A stretch of DNA of 64,000 nucleotides from Phytophthora hibernalis (GCA_012656075.1 JAAKBF010000056.1:310001-374000), one strand, 5' to 3'. Shown: positions 22,162 to 33,849, numbered from the stretch's first letter. Numbers and translations are program-made. The notes: generated from the sequence alone by a model not told the origin.

Positions 22162-23690
22162 GGTTGTAATCCTAAACGTAAATTACGTCCAGGAATGGCG
22201 GTGTGCATCCTTGTTCAATCCCTTTTGGTGTCGTTTATCTTCGATACTTGGATTCGCACCGTATGAGTTCTTCTACACGTGTAGGTCTTGAGTGTGGGGC
22301 TGAACGTAACCTTCTTGGACGTAGCTTCCACGGCTCCAGATAACCAATATACAAAACAGAGAAGTACAAAATATGTAGCCGTCACTTATTCTTTGAGACT
22401 CTGAGACGGTTGGTCTATACTCCGGTCAACTAAGCCACTTCCAGGGCACTGGTCAGTCCTGGATGGCTGTTCAAAACGCGCACCACCCCACTAGTAATGG
22501 AAAATAAACAGAGCAATACAGTCCTATCACTCGATAATCGGATTCTTCAAATCCCTAGACGTAGACTATCTTAAACGTCCAAAGATGTAGTTAATATGAA
22601 ATGCGGAGTCAACCGTTCAACGATGTTCACCACAACTAGGAAATTGAATAGAACGAATCACTCTGGGACGGGTTACGTCTGGTCCCCGTCTAACTTGGCA
22701 TGACTTACCTAACGAGAGTCCTCACCGCTCGTCGCACAGCCTGATGAGCCCTTAGAAGTCAACACGCCTCGCGGTCCTCCAGGATAAACGTCTGGCAGGT
22801 TTCTTCCGGACTTGTGGGCTATAGGGTAAAACGAACTCTGTTTGTCTGCTATCTGATGTTGGCTATCTTCTACTGTTGACTTGCACTTCTGTCGTTAGTC
22901 TTGATTTCACTATGAAAGTGTTGACGTCGACCACTTCGGGTCAGGCGTTGCGTGCGGCTGGCACTGGGTCAGGCACGTGGGTACACGGGAAAGTACCTTG
23001 GGAAAATCCAGCTTGCGTAGCTTGCGCATCTTCTGATTTGTTCTTGATCGGTCGAGGTGGTCGGTCGATAACAGCTTGGATTTGTACGTCCAGGATTGCA
23101 CGTTCAGGACTACATTCGTCGTCCAGGGCTGCAATCGTTCAGGTTGGTATCATTCAGGATTCCAAGTATGTGATAGGGATAGTTATGCTTCGAGAGATCT
23201 TGGTCATGCTCATATTCGGGTCTTCTCTTATGTCAGGACAGGTGGCTCTCCGGTATTGGGCCCATCGGAGGCACTTGTACGCACCCTAGGGGCTTTACCT
23301 GTCGTCGCGAATCTTGGCAACCGTACCGCAGCACATAGTCTTTCACGGTTGCCTAGCCTATACAGCTAACCGCAAGCTCCACCGCACTCCGTCACTTCCC
23401 ATATTATCCACGTGTCACACTCCACGTTAAACTGGCCTTATTTCCCCAACCAATCATATCTTCTTGAGAGGCAGCTGCTTGAGGCTCGGGGTAAAATCCG
23501 AAGTCACATCGGGTCACTTGCCTTTGACGTCGGAGGTTTTTCACAAGTCTCCTCTGGCAACCCAAAGCTTCGGCTTGTTCTTATCCAGTCGGAGTGGGAC
23601 GTCGTGCGATCCTCATCGAGTCTTCACTCTTCACCGTGACCGGGTGCATCTTCGCACCATACAAAGGTCTTCTCCCAATCATCTAGACCC
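22162..23690. other. Non-coding gap inside element 3, possible nested insertion
   Basis: No polyprotein sequence is visible here although protease (right) and linker/RT (left) are the adjoining parts of one reading order. The stretch is less GC-rich than its flanks. The pair AGTCAACA (about 22,758) and TGTTGACT (about 22,873) marks a possible small inverted repeat. It could be a solo LTR or other insertion; no target duplication was found by eye. Confidence 0.35.
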
Positions 23691-23981
23691 TCACTTCATC
23701 GGGTAGCATGCCGTGCCGTCCGCGGTGTCGATGCGGACCCCATCCATGAAGTTCATTCCCAAGAACGCGTCTTGACCGACAAACTCTCCGACCCAGAGGT
23801 TCAAGAAGCACACCAGGTTCGCACCCAAGGTCACCTTGATCCGCGTTCTTCCCACCGTGTAAAGTGTCTCGTCCAGGATCCTGACGCAGTTCTGCGTCAC
23901 GCCCGTGTCGATCTTGCAGCCTACCTCACGAGCAAAGACAGTGATTATGATGGACACCTCAGCACCGGTATCGAGCAACAA
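23691..23981 (-). pseudogene. Retropepsin of gypsy element 3
   Basis: An aspartic protease frame begins LLDTGAEVSIIITVFAREVG with an intact D-T-G-A active site. It continues through RTRIKVTLGANLVCFLNLWV and FLGMNFMDGVRIDTADGTAC, matching the flap and the C-terminal ILGxxF-type loop. Length, about 95 residues, is normal for a retropepsin. The domain itself is uninterrupted, but it is cut off from RT by the non-coding gap and so cannot serve a polyprotein. Confidence 0.75.
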
Positions 23982-24425
23982 AGTCGCACGGCGGGTGTTT
24001 AGCTTCGCATAAAGTTTGGCTTGTCGGTACCACTTGTCCGGCGCGTAATATTTTCAGTATCCGCGTCGTTCTCCTGGCTGCAAGTCAATCACGTCCAACG
24101 GAGCCTCCCTCTCATAGTCATCCGGGAGTCGAATACTCAACACCCGGGAGCACGTTCACACGAGGTGGTTCACATGTATTATAAACAAGGGTACCTTGGC
24201 TCTCTCGGGTGGCATCTGGGCCACATATGCATAGACGGAAACAGATCGCTCGTCTCGTACTGTCTTCCCAACCAGCGAGCGATCTAGTTTAAGATCTTTT
24301 GGTCTGTGGCGGCAACATCCCTACATGCTAATGAGGACTGTGTCATTGACGAGGCTGGTTGGAGAACGCTTCCAAAGGACATTTCCCGCCTCGTGAACTT
24401 CCCCGCAAGCCTTGCAGGTCGGCAG

Positions 24426-25262
24426 TCATCGGTCGGACGGATGATGACCTCCCCACGTCTGGAAGGTCAGCAGCGCCCAACAGTCTCCTTCTGTATGACG
24501 GCGCGAACCGCAGTGGCGGAACTTAGGACGGTCGCGCCCCGGATCTTCTATGACGGGGTTACGACGCGCATTTTCACCCGACGACGCGGGACCGGTCATA
24601 AACAGTCGAGCCCGTTCCTCGGCATCCCGATCTTGGTCGTACCTGACACGTGAGGGCGGAGCTACACTCCAAAATTCGCCTTTGGGGAACCAGGTCAAGC
24701 GCGGAAACGTTAGGGTAGGTGAGCATTGCGTGCTTAGTGAGATCTTTTAGAGATTCTTAGGTAGTCTAAGATGCATTGGTGGACCCTCAGCAATCCGAAG
24801 AGAGTCATCTTTTGACGAGCGAGTCCGCGTTGTCGGGCATGAAGTTTCTTCTCCAGCGTCTCGATATCGGGATCTCCATCAAGGTGAGGCGGGAGTCAAG
24901 CTCTTTTCTTGCGTGTCGAGCGTATTGATGAAGAGCTCGACGTGCTCCCTCTTTTCCTGCGCCGAACCGTCGTTGTAGTGAACTTTAGCTCGCATGCCAG
25001 CTACGTTCAGCTGATACATGTATTCGAGTGGCATTTCATCGGAGCGTTTGGCAGCATAGTAGTATCTCCTCGCCATCGACACTCCTTTTCCGCAGTACCG
25101 AATACGAAACTGCTCTGTAAGGTCTGTCCATGACTTCTTGACATTGCGACTTAGTGTCGGGCCTGACATCAGATCTCCGAATAAGGCACATATATCGTCG
25201 CCCGTCATTCCATCCCGTCGTGACGCGGACTTGACCCGATTTATCCAGGCTCTGGCTTTCAC
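24426..25262 (-). pseudogene. Capsid and zinc-knuckle part of gag, element 3
   Basis: The capsid frame at 25,262-24,879 reads KARAWINRVKSASRRDGMTG, LTEQFRIRYCGKGVSMARRY and MPLEYMYQLNVAGMRAKVHY, a typical Retrotrans_gag domain. The knuckle follows at 24,698-24,426 as FRHCGSRRHTEGDCW, a C-x2-C-x4-H-x4-C motif in which the first Cys has become Arg. Frames differ between the two. Confidence 0.7.
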
Positions 25263-26553
25263 TTCGCTGGCGTCACTCCTCCGCTGGCAACAACGGCGGT
25301 GGTCGAAGAGATCGCCGTGGCATTCCCCGTCGCACCATTGGCTAGGTCGAACAAGTCGTCCGGATGTTCGTCACGGGCACGTCGAGTCTCCCTGGCGTGA
25401 GTCGACCCACGTGAGCTCACCGATTCCATAGCCACGTCGACGGCCGCTTGAGGGGTCGCTGTCGCAGACCTCGATTCAGCCGTGTCCAGCGGGGCGGTCA
25501 CCATAACGAGTTGTACCGGGGAGCGGAGGTGCGCATCATCGTCGACTGCATCAGACGGACTAACGCGTCTTGGGAACACCGCCTTCGCTGGCGGTCGGGG
25601 TCTCCTGTTGTGTTGGTGCGAGTGCCTCTGTGGAGGCGGGCACCATCTGCGGGAAGTGGTAGGCTGGTAGAACCTGCGCTCGCTTTACCCATGGCGGTTG
25701 GCCTGGTGGCATCTTCATCACGCTACTGTCGGAGTTTCGTCCCGGTAAGGAGGCGGGTGGACGTGGCTGCGTCGAGGTCGATCTGTCCTTGCGTGGGCTC
25801 TGCGACGAGGCTTCGACAGTCCCGACTAGCACCGCGAGGGGGTTGATGAGTACGTGAATCGCATCCTTCCAGGACAACAAGTCCCAGTCGTACACCTTCT
25901 CCATCTCGAACCCTCCCAACACGAAGCCTGAACCGCGCAGTATCTTGAAAGCGCCGACGCCGCGAGGCGTACGCTCGTGAGATCCTCCAGGGCGGGGATC
26001 GGGCTGGGCCCTGGGAGTACTCCGATCAACTTTGGCTTGAGGAAGTCCAGAACCGGAAGGCGCTCAAGCTGTCTGAACAGCTCGACGCGACTCAGTCCGT
26101 AGGATAGCTCGTCGGCCGTATTATCTCATCCCGCGTCCTTGCTGGCCGGCTTTAACGGGATGTCGTCCACCGAGTCTGGCACGCAGCTTCTTCTTCTTCG
26201 GCTTCTTGTTCTTGCACCTGGGCTTGGTGGACGGGGTTTGTTGGTCTTCGGTCTTTACAGACTTTGGACCGGAGGGGTCTCGACACCCTTGGTGGCTTCC
26301 GGGAAGCCACATCGGGAACGGCAAACTGTTCCTCGAATGTCCCCTCTTGATCGCTGGCACCATGGCCTGTCTTGAAGGTTCCCTCGGAGCTCCCCGACGC
26401 GTCAGGTCTCTCTTCGAGCTCGCTTGCCGTCGACGACTTTCTGATCGACGGCGCTCCCGCTTCCGGCTCCTTCTTGATCGTTACCCATCTTCCGAAGTAG
26501 TACACCCGGATCGCGGCACCATTGTGGAGTAGCGCCTTAGTAAAAGTCTGCAA
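25259..26553 (-). pseudogene. N-terminal gag region of element 3
   Basis: Low-complexity and charged sequence lies in several frames upstream of the capsid. It includes RVYYFGRWVTIKKEPEAGAP (26,553 frame), an acidic/basic Gln-Glu stretch, and a Ser/Thr/Pro-rich stretch before the capsid. Assignment is by position in the element. It may begin further right, but no start codon can be chosen with confidence. Confidence 0.4.
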
Positions 26554-27112
26554 AGTCGTCCTCGCACAAACACTTCGCGCTAGCTTCGGGCAAATTCCCG
26601 GCTCTTGAGAAGCGTATCTCCGGGTGGGGTAGGTTAGGAGCCTATGAAGCGCGCTTGTCAGGCTCAGCGCGCATTTTGCTCTGACGTCTCACTCGTGTGT
26701 GACGACGTCCTCTCTTCTTTGACCTTGGGCGTGCGGCGTTATCGGGCCGGCGTTTCCTAGGTTTTGACGGCGTTATTGGACCAGTGCGTTCTTCGTCTTC
26801 GGCGTCGGGTTATCATCAACGCGTGGACGGTATCGTTTAACGTGTCCCTCCTATTGGGAAAAGGATGTGGAGGGTTGAGTACACCGATCCAGCAGCGAAC
26901 GACGGGGTCGATTTATCATGGGGCTCTTCTCGATCGAGGCTGCTGGCTCTTGGAACGAAGGAATCGACTTGTGTATCACAAAGAGAATTCGGGACGGAGC
27001 CTTATGTTGTCATATCCTATGTGTGTCTCCCTCACCATTCGTTGGCTCTCTGGCTCTCTTCCTATCACTTCCTGTCGTGCCTACCCATCATCGTTGCCCA
27101 GTCTTACATTGA
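26554..27112. other. Spacer between two minus-strand gag regions
   Basis: Expected position of the element 3 5' LTR or leader. No boundary, primer-binding site or match to the presumed 3' LTR start is visible by eye. Confidence 0.3.
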
Positions 27113-29180
27113 TCACGTGACCGAGTTGCTAGTTCGGGGTCCGTCCAGGTGTCTCAGTTGGCGGAGCCAACGTGGAAGAATAATGTCGCTGAAATGCAGC
27201 CATGTCGTACATCGGTTGCGTGTACGACGGTCTCCGACCAAACGAAGGTACGGGTCGTATTGGTACGGCTGCGCGTAAGCATATGCCTTCAGCTGAGGCT
27301 GCGGCTGAGGTGGGGCCCCTGAACGAGACTCCCGAGGAAGACGCGAGTTCAACTCGCGCCGGAGATCGGCAGTCTCCCCGGGGAGATTGTCACGATCAAG
27401 CTCGATCACCCGGCGATCCACACGCTCGTGGATTTCGCCCACTTCGCAGTGCAGGTCCGCCAATGAATATTGCAGGGTCTCTAGATCCCCGCGCTTCCTG
27501 GACTGCGCAGCAGCCTGTCCCCGGGACCAAGCCCCAATGCGATCTATAGGGTGGACACCCGATCGTGAAGATCCTGGATCTCGACCTGCTATACACGCAC
27601 AGACGAGTCCCACGATCCCATCACGGATTGAGGCGCCACCTGCCGCGCTGGAGCCTCGTACTCGAACGCGTGCGAGGCCTCCGACGGTTCTCCGTGATTG
27701 AAATGGAGAGACCCACTGTCATGTGGAGCGGGTCCTCCGGGAACGGCGCCATCAAGGCAATCTCCAGATCTGAGTAAAGTGACGGGGTTATACCTCGTCA
27801 AAGAACTCATGAGATCCGATTGAACGGCTCCCGTTTGCCTGCCTGAAGGCTGTCACGATCTGGGAACAGAACTGACAGCAGCTTCGTAAGTAGTTCAGGT
27901 CTTGTTGGACGAATGCGACGGTATAGCGACCGCAGCTGCAGTGTTATACCCGCGCTCGTCATGAGCGCTGATCATGGCTTTACGCCGGCGTTCCTCCATC
28001 TGACCGGGAAGCTGTCGCTTACTGATCAAGTGAGCGAACTCAATGCAAAAGTCACGCTGATTGAGAATAGCTGACATGCTCTGTTCGTCCTTGAGACGGT
28101 CGATCTCATGTGGAGTGTAACCCCGAAGGAAGAGTCACTTCCAACACAGGTCCTCCGTCTGAGCACTCGTCGAAGTGTTCACGGCTGGACCCAGGGGAAA
28201 CCCCAAACCGGCGCAAGCCCACTCTTGTTCTCACCCTTCTTGCGAAAGCTTATGTACTCCTTGAGGGGGCTCGGTGTGATGCCAACAACACGCACCTGGC
28301 AGCCTCTAAGTTGTTGCAAAACAACGAGTGGACCTCCACCAAAATCGGTTCGAAAGCGCCCTTGGAAGTTCGTCCTCCGATTAGGCGACGCGGTGCCACG
28401 ATCTGCTTCAAGAACAACGGAGACCCCGTGTTCTCGTCGGGCGGGAAGAAGCCCTTCAAGTACGGAGACCTGGCACGCAAGGTGACTCGCTTACGAGCAG
28501 TCGCGAGGCGCTCCTGTTGTTCATCAAGAGCGTTGAAAACAACCTCATACATGTGAACCTACTCGTCCTCTTCCTTGGAATTTGAAGAAGACTCGAACAA
28601 GTGCGGTTCTTTGTCCGCCGTGGTCACCTCTTGGAGAGGTGACTGTGAAGCAGCAAGTTTTTCGGTCTCAGTGCGCACGTCCGGGCATTCCACGCGCACG
28701 CTCACGACCCTATGACAAAGTAAGGTACTTGGGCGACGAAGCCTCCTCGACGTCGCCACCATTCGCGTCGTGCGCGGCGGACTCCGCCGGTGCTTCAGCA
28801 GCCTCGGACTCGTCGTCCTCGCCGCGCTCACTGCCCTTGGGTGACGACGGATGGTCGTCCAGGTCAGCCTCATTGACTGAGTAACTGACCAGAGCCTTAA
28901 GCTCAGTGTCGATGGAACCGCTCCCTACAGACAAACCGAGGGCTCGGCCTGTTGTCGTGCGACATCGATCGCGATCGACTCCGGCGTGGCGAGCCCAAGA
29001 ACTTGGTCGCCGCCTCGACGGCATCATCGAGGGCAGATGCCTTGCCGTGAGACTTGGCCGGCTTGTACTTCGACCGTGAGGTCTTAATCTTGGAAGGCGC
29101 TTTCGCGCCGTGGCATGTCTTCTTCGAGGTCCTGGGTCACAAGTCTCCCGGTTGTCCTGGCACGGACACCAGCGTGCCAA
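27113..29180 (-). pseudogene. gag-like segment of another gypsy element
   Basis: Minus-strand frames show an acidic Ser/Glu/Ala stretch (ERGEDDESEAAEAPAESAAH, about 28,800), then a middle region with ALDEQQERLATARKRVTLRA and a basic/aromatic stretch. A coiled coil follows (DLETLQYSLADLHCEVGEIH, then ERVDRRVIELDRDN), and then a Pro/Gln/Tyr-rich tail. The pattern resembles the gag head at 14.7-17.1 kb and suggests another copy of that element type in the opposite direction. At least four frame changes are needed. Confidence 0.35.
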
Positions 29181-29299
29181 AAACTAGGACACTCGGTGGG
29201 CTGGTGCCCCACCGAAAATGACGCCGCTACTGTCGGCCATGCAGTAGCACGCGTCGATCCTCTGGCAGTCAAGGCTCCGTCGACTATGAGAACGATGAT

Positions 29300-30166
29300 G
29301 TGGCTTTGATGCACCAACACTCTTCCGAACATGGCCACCTACAACTTCACGGCTTGGTTGAAAATCAACCCGCCTCAGCTTTCATTGACAGCGGCGCATC
29401 GTATAATGCCGTGTGCCCGCACTTTGCCGCTCGTGTCGGACTGAAAATCCCCGATCACGATCGGCCACTAACTATTCGCCTTGGTGGCAGAAAAAGACTG
29501 TTATTCCTCGGCGAGTGCCGTCTCTCTATTATTTTACCTGATTTTTCAATTTACACTAATGGAGCTTTCGTGATGGATATTCCTGAGTCGTGTGATATCA
29601 TGCTCGTCATCTAGGATGTGAACCCAATCATCGACTGGACGGCCAAGACGGTGCGCCCTTGGGCCGGACGCCCAGCTCACCGTGCGTGTGGGTGGACGGC
29701 GCGACGCCTTCCGCGAATGTCTCCAAAGCGACGTGTCCAGACACGCTTGCGTGATTACTTTACTCGTGGGTATCTCCGAGGTGGTGATCACTCGATTGCT
29801 CGTGATATTAACAAGCTTCTCAGAGCGACTGACAAAGAATTTTTCTTCTGTGTCAAAGCGTCGGAAGAATCTGAGATGATGCCCAAGGCAGCAGCAGCAT
29901 GGGAGGCACTGAAGGGTACACCAGTGTATCCATTGCTGCCTGAGTTCCACGACAAACGTTTTTGCTCGGAACTGCCTTCAATTCCTCCGACTCGAAAAAT
30001 GATTATGGATGCTAGTAACGACGTTTCAGATGCAACACCGGTCCACCGGAAGCAGTTCGGAGCAGCGAGACGCGATCCGGCAGTGGTCTCGCGAAGGCGA
30101 AACTTATCCAGACGTCCAATTCACCATATCGCGCTCCGCCGTTTTGCGTACGAAGGCAGGTGGTAA
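29300..30166 (+). pseudogene. Retropepsin and linker of gypsy element 4
   Basis: The frame 29,300-29,614 reads HGHLQLHGLVENQPASAFID, then SGASYNAVCPHFAARVGLKI, giving a D-S-G-A active site (a known variant of D-T-G-A), and ends IPESCDIMLVI with a TAG. The next frame (29,618-30,166) continues directly with the PIIDW motif and a linker (ATDKEFFFCVKASEESEM, KGTPVYPLLPEFHDKRF) that normally joins protease to RT. One stop separates them. Confidence 0.75.
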
Positions 30167-30870
30167 TTGGCAGATAGTCTACGATTTCAGAGCCCTGAAC
30201 GCGAAGGTCCGCGTACCCGCGAACCCAATACCACGGAAGGACGAGATAATTCGGGTAGATCAAGCAAGAATTAGGCTTTCATTGGCACATGCGCCTACGT
30301 CAGTCGGTTTTGCGCGGGGTTTGTAGAACATGTCGCGTTACTGACTGAGCTCGTCAAGAGCAAGCGATCTAAGGATTCAATTTCGCACTTGAAACACCAA
30401 TTGGCTGCGTTCCTGGCACTGACGAACAAACTGTCGCCTACACATACGTTGGATCACGCAGAATTCGCAAAATCATTTATGTCAACGTAGACGCTTCTGA
30501 TTTTGCTATTGGAAGGTATATCTCTTCCAGTATGACGGCAACGGACGAGTGTTCATCATTGCGTACGGAGAGCGTAAGCTCACACAAGCGGAGCTGATAT
30601 ACCCTACGCGAGAGAACTAATTACTTGTGGCACTGCACGCCATGCGCACGTGGAAGGTGTACTTGATCGACAAGCCCTTCTCCCTTAACCCGGATCATCA
30701 AACGATCGAAATCATCTTGCAGCAGCAAACCTGTTCCCAGTGGCTTGTAAAGTGGCTCAATGAGCTTTCACTATCCCAGCCACATTTCAAGAAAATCGCG
30801 GGTAGCACCAACATCGTCGCTGACAGTGTTTCGCAACACCCAGACTTGTCCGATAGGCCATTAGTCTCTC
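30055..30870 (+). pseudogene. RT fingers and RNase H of gypsy element 4
   Basis: After a frameshift near 30,055 the RT fingers read SSEQRDAIRQWSREGETYPD, then GGNWQIVYDFRALNAKVRVP and ANPIPRKDEII. The sequence then jumps to the RT connection (FVEHVALLTELVKSKRSKDS), RNase H (YVNVDASDFAIGRYISSS, YPTREN, LLVALHAMRTWKVYLIDKPF) and the connection end (IAGSTNIVADSVSQHPD). The palm with the Y-x-D-D box, normally about 150 residues, is absent. Stops and shifts lie within the rest. Confidence 0.75.
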
Positions 30871-31059
30871 GGAGCTCCTCCACCACCTTACCCCACAAGA
30901 TCCCGATGCAGAACAATCAAGTCCTCTTGCTCAAACAACAACAAAAGCCGTCGATATCCTCGACGTTTTCCTCAAAAAATATTCGTAAGGACCGAATATT
31001 TGGGGCTATCATGCTGGACTTGGTGGCGGATCACAACGATGGCTCGTGACGACTTCGGC

Positions 31060-32430
31060 AATTTCTTATTCAAGACGGTCTCCTCTATTTTCAAGTACAC
31101 CCTGATACTCCGAGACACCTCTTCATTACAGACGTCCCCGCGATACGAAATTCAATTCTGTTTGAAGAGCACGATACGCCGGCACGGGGCCACCCAGGCC
31201 AGGCCAAAACTCTGGTATTGCTGCTGGAAAAATATTACTGGCGGGGAATGGCGGTTACTGTACAGCGTTATCTGTCATCGTGCGATCCCTGTCAGCGGAA
31301 CGAATACGTCCGTGTCAAGCCAGCTGGACTGCTCCGCCCTCTCGAAATACGAGATCGACGCTGGGTCGACATCAGTATCGACAGTTTACCTTGACTTCTT
31401 CAGGGTACGACGCGGTGATGGTAATCGTCGATCGACTTCCGAAGCGGTCCCATTTTGTGGAGATTCGTACTGATGCGATTGCCGAGGATACAGCACGTTT
31501 GTTTTGCGATGTATTTCAGCGTCTGGATGGACTGCCAGAAAATTTTGCGACACGAAGTTCACTTCAAGACTCTGGCAGAAGATCATGAAATTGCAGGCGA
31601 TGCGCTTGCAGTAAAGTACGGCATTTCGTCCTTCTACAGATGATCAGTCGGAGGTAGCCATCAAGTTTGTTAACGAGTACCTCCGCCACTTCGTCTCTCC
31701 GCACGACGACGACAGGGATTCGTTTCTACCATTAGCCGCGTTTGTCTACAATGCTCGAGTTCATAGTACGACTGGTATGTCGTCATTCGTGGCAGACTTA
31801 GGCTACCAGCCGCGATCTGTGGTAGATTGTGTTATCCCGAGCACGAGCAACTCCCGATCATCCAAGTTTATCGTACACCAACAAGCAATATTGGTGGAGG
31901 CCCAGGGTGCAATGGCTGCGGCTCATGATCGCTGGCATACCACCTACGACCTCAATCAACCACATGTCACCTTTATAGTCGGTGATTATGTGCTGCTAAA
32001 TACTAAATATCACGACTTGGCTCACTTGGGAACCGATGGCAAGCGTAAGCTTGCTCCGCTATTAATTGGTCCTTACAAGGCCGTGCAGTTAACCGGTCCA
32101 GACACGTGCAAGCTCGCTCTGCCACCGGGCCTCCGGCTGCATTCTAAATATCACGTCTCGCGGCTACGACCTTATCATCGGGGCGATGAACCTACTCGAA
32201 CGGCCCGTCTATCACCATTCTTGATGGCAGATGGCTCAGAATGTCATCTCGTGGACGCGATAATCGACCATCGACACCGGAGCGGAGTTCGGCAATTCAA
32301 AGTCAAGTGGCTCGTCACGTCACTTGGTGGAACCGTTCAGCAACCTGACTCAGGTAACTGGCTCATGCGACACTACATTAATACTCTTCCTGCTACACGA
32401 GCAACAGCGCTTCTGAGGGAGGAAGTGTAA
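31060..32430 (+). pseudogene. Integrase and chromodomain of gypsy element 4
   Basis: Fragments show the zinc module (SILFEEHDTPARGHPGQAKT, YLSSCDPCQRNEYV), first Asp in WVDISIDSLP (followed by a stop), then YDAVMVIVDRLPKRSHFVEI. Around 31,550 the second Asp context (S-D-R-D) is damaged, reading F-C-D-T. The final frame is open from 31,615 to 32,430 and has the Glu in TDDQSEVAIKFVNEYLRH, the barrel (VGDYVLLNTKYHDLAHLG, GPYKAVQL) and a chromodomain-like end (HLVDAIIDHRHRSGVRQFKV, KWLV). Confidence 0.8.
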
Positions 32431-32450
32431 CGGAGATAGTCCGTTGCAGG
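32415..32450 (+). repeat. Polypurine tract and start of 3' LTR, element 4
   Basis: GAGGGAGGAAG (32,416-32,426) lies directly before TGTAACGGAGATAG, a TG-starting LTR 5' end. The integrase stop codon TAA (32,428-32,430) lies inside the LTR start, as is usual in compact gypsy elements. A similar GTGTAACGG string occurs at about 11,858 inside element 1. The LTR 3' end was not determined; the following 400 bp have no genes and probably contain it. Confidence 0.65.
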
Positions 32451-32849
32451 TCGTTGCATGCGACCGAGTCCATAAGATCGAGTCCGTGCGAGGAAAACCG
32501 TACTTGATCGCAGGTGTGCGGGGTTGCTGCGTTAATTTTACCACAGTAGTTAGGAATCAGTAGTTTGCATAGCACCACAAGTTAATTCAGTCTTCAATTT
32601 GCCTCTTAACTGAGACTCAAGGTCAAACATTACTAAAGGCAATACATCGGCAGCTAGGAAAACATGCCCACGTAGCAGTACCTCAACATAAGGGCATTCT
32701 CTAGGTGCCCATATGTACACAACTAAGCCTTCTTACAGGCGTCACGGAAACGATGGGCGCGAGCATTGTGAGCTGACCCGTCGAGCGTATATCTACGTGC
32801 TATCAACAATACATGCAGAAATTCACAACAAGGTATTGTCCAGCCGCCA

Positions 32850-33215
32850 TCACAGTGTGGATAGCGCCTTCTACTCGGCGAAGCTGGTGGCCAAGTACAG
32901 TGCCATGCGCGCGAGAGCCCATTTTCCATCTTGGTTTTCTGGAGCACGCCCAGCGTGGGCAAAGTTCATGTACAGCGGCGACAGCCACGAGTACCCGTGT
33001 CAACGCGCGTGACGATATTCTCCTTGTCCAGCATCTGCTCGTTTGTGCGCACGAACTCCGACACGGGAAGCATTTGGATGCCGTGGATGTAGTACTTACC
33101 GGCGCTGAGCCACGCCGCATAGTCCACCTTGTTGTCGAAAAAATGCCCGTGATTTTGTTGGGCCGGAAGTTGTTGACGCCGTGATGAATTTGCCAACAGT
33201 CTTCATGGAACAGGA
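32850..33215 (-). pseudogene. GH81 endo-beta-1,3-glucanase fragment
   Basis: Three frames together read a glycoside hydrolase family 81 segment on the minus strand. It has FRPNKITGI in one frame, FFDNKVDYAAWLSAGKYYIH continuing GIQMLPVSEFVR in the next (33,196-32,966), WLSPLYMNFAHAG in a third, then NGLSRAW and ALYLATSFAE in alternating frames. FFxNKVDY, YIHGIQMLP and GLSRAW are family hallmarks. GH81 enzymes cut beta-1,3-glucan of the oomycete wall or host callose. Only about 120 residues of an enzyme usually over 600 long remain, with at least three frameshifts, so this is a relic. It abuts the LTR of element 4 and a MITE. Confidence 0.7.
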
Positions 33216-33343
33216 ACAGGGCGGCGTGTGTTTGCGACGCCAACAACGCTTGGACAACGCTCCACCCGCTGGATATGGTCCATGCGAATGCCCAGAGGGT
33301 TATTAATAGCACTACCAGGATTATTGCAATAACTATTCTAATA

Positions 33344-33847
33344 CTGAGGCCCGTTCTTATTTTCCCGGAGAAATCCGGTGGAGGCGCTCCAAACTCCCAA
33401 AATAAGAACCAAACTGGGAGAGTTATGTTGCCCCCAAAAATAAAACTAATAATCTATTGAGTTGTTTTTCTTCACCCACACAAGGACGATGGAACCTCGA
33501 TCGTCCTTAACCATAGGATTGAGCTGCAGCTACCGGTGTATTGCGTGCAAATGACAAACAAAGATACAGTACAGTAGTGCGTTGGCACCCCGCTTCTTGT
33601 GCGCATCCAACGCGCTTTGGATACGCTCTAACTCTTCACTTTTGCGCTCTCGGGAGTATACTACAAGCACCACCCGTCCCGCTCCCGACCACGCTAAAAA
33701 ATTGGGAGCGGGAGATTCTTGGGAACTTCGTACATTTTTTTCGAGTTTGAAATAGAAGAATCTGGGCAGCGAGCCGGAATCGCCAGCATTTCAGCCAATA
33801 GTAATGGAGAATTATCTCCCGGGAGGGAAAATAAGAACCGGCCTGAG
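33344..33847. mobile_element. 504-bp inverted-repeat MITE, TA-flanked
   Basis: The left end CTGAGGCCCGTTCTTATTTT (33,344) matches the inverted right end, which reads CTCAGGCCGGTTCTTATTTT when reverse-complemented from 33,847. Both continue TCCC. TA dinucleotides flank both ends (33,342-33,343 and 33,848-33,849), suggesting Tc1/mariner-type insertion, although ATTGCAAT also recurs just outside on both sides. The interior has further CTCCC/GGGAG inverted blocks and no transposase. Confidence 0.6.
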
Positions 33848-33849
33848 TA

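Larger units (their letters stand above)
17314..26553 (-). mobile_element. Ty3/gypsy chromovirus-type element 3, minus strand
   Basis: Reading on the minus strand from 26.5 to 17.5 kb gives gag, zinc knuckle, protease, RT, RNase H, integrase and chromodomain in order. Just after the chromodomain a purine run (TTGGGAAAG) precedes TGTAACACCCGTCCG at about 17,314 going leftward, which fits a polypurine tract and the start of a 3' LTR. A 1.5-kb stretch between protease and RT is non-coding and may be an insertion. The 5' LTR was not identified. Confidence 0.8.
29300..32430 (+). mobile_element. Ty3/gypsy element 4 with internal RT deletion
   Basis: Protease, linker, RT fingers, RT connection/RNase H, integrase and chromodomain follow on the plus strand over only 3.1 kb, which is too short for a complete pol. 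The RT palm is missing. The last integrase/chromodomain frame stays open for 272 codons and ends at a purine tract and LTR start, so the 3' end is real. It is a different subfamily from elements 1 and 3, judging by its DSGAS protease and its integrase sequence. Confidence 0.85.
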
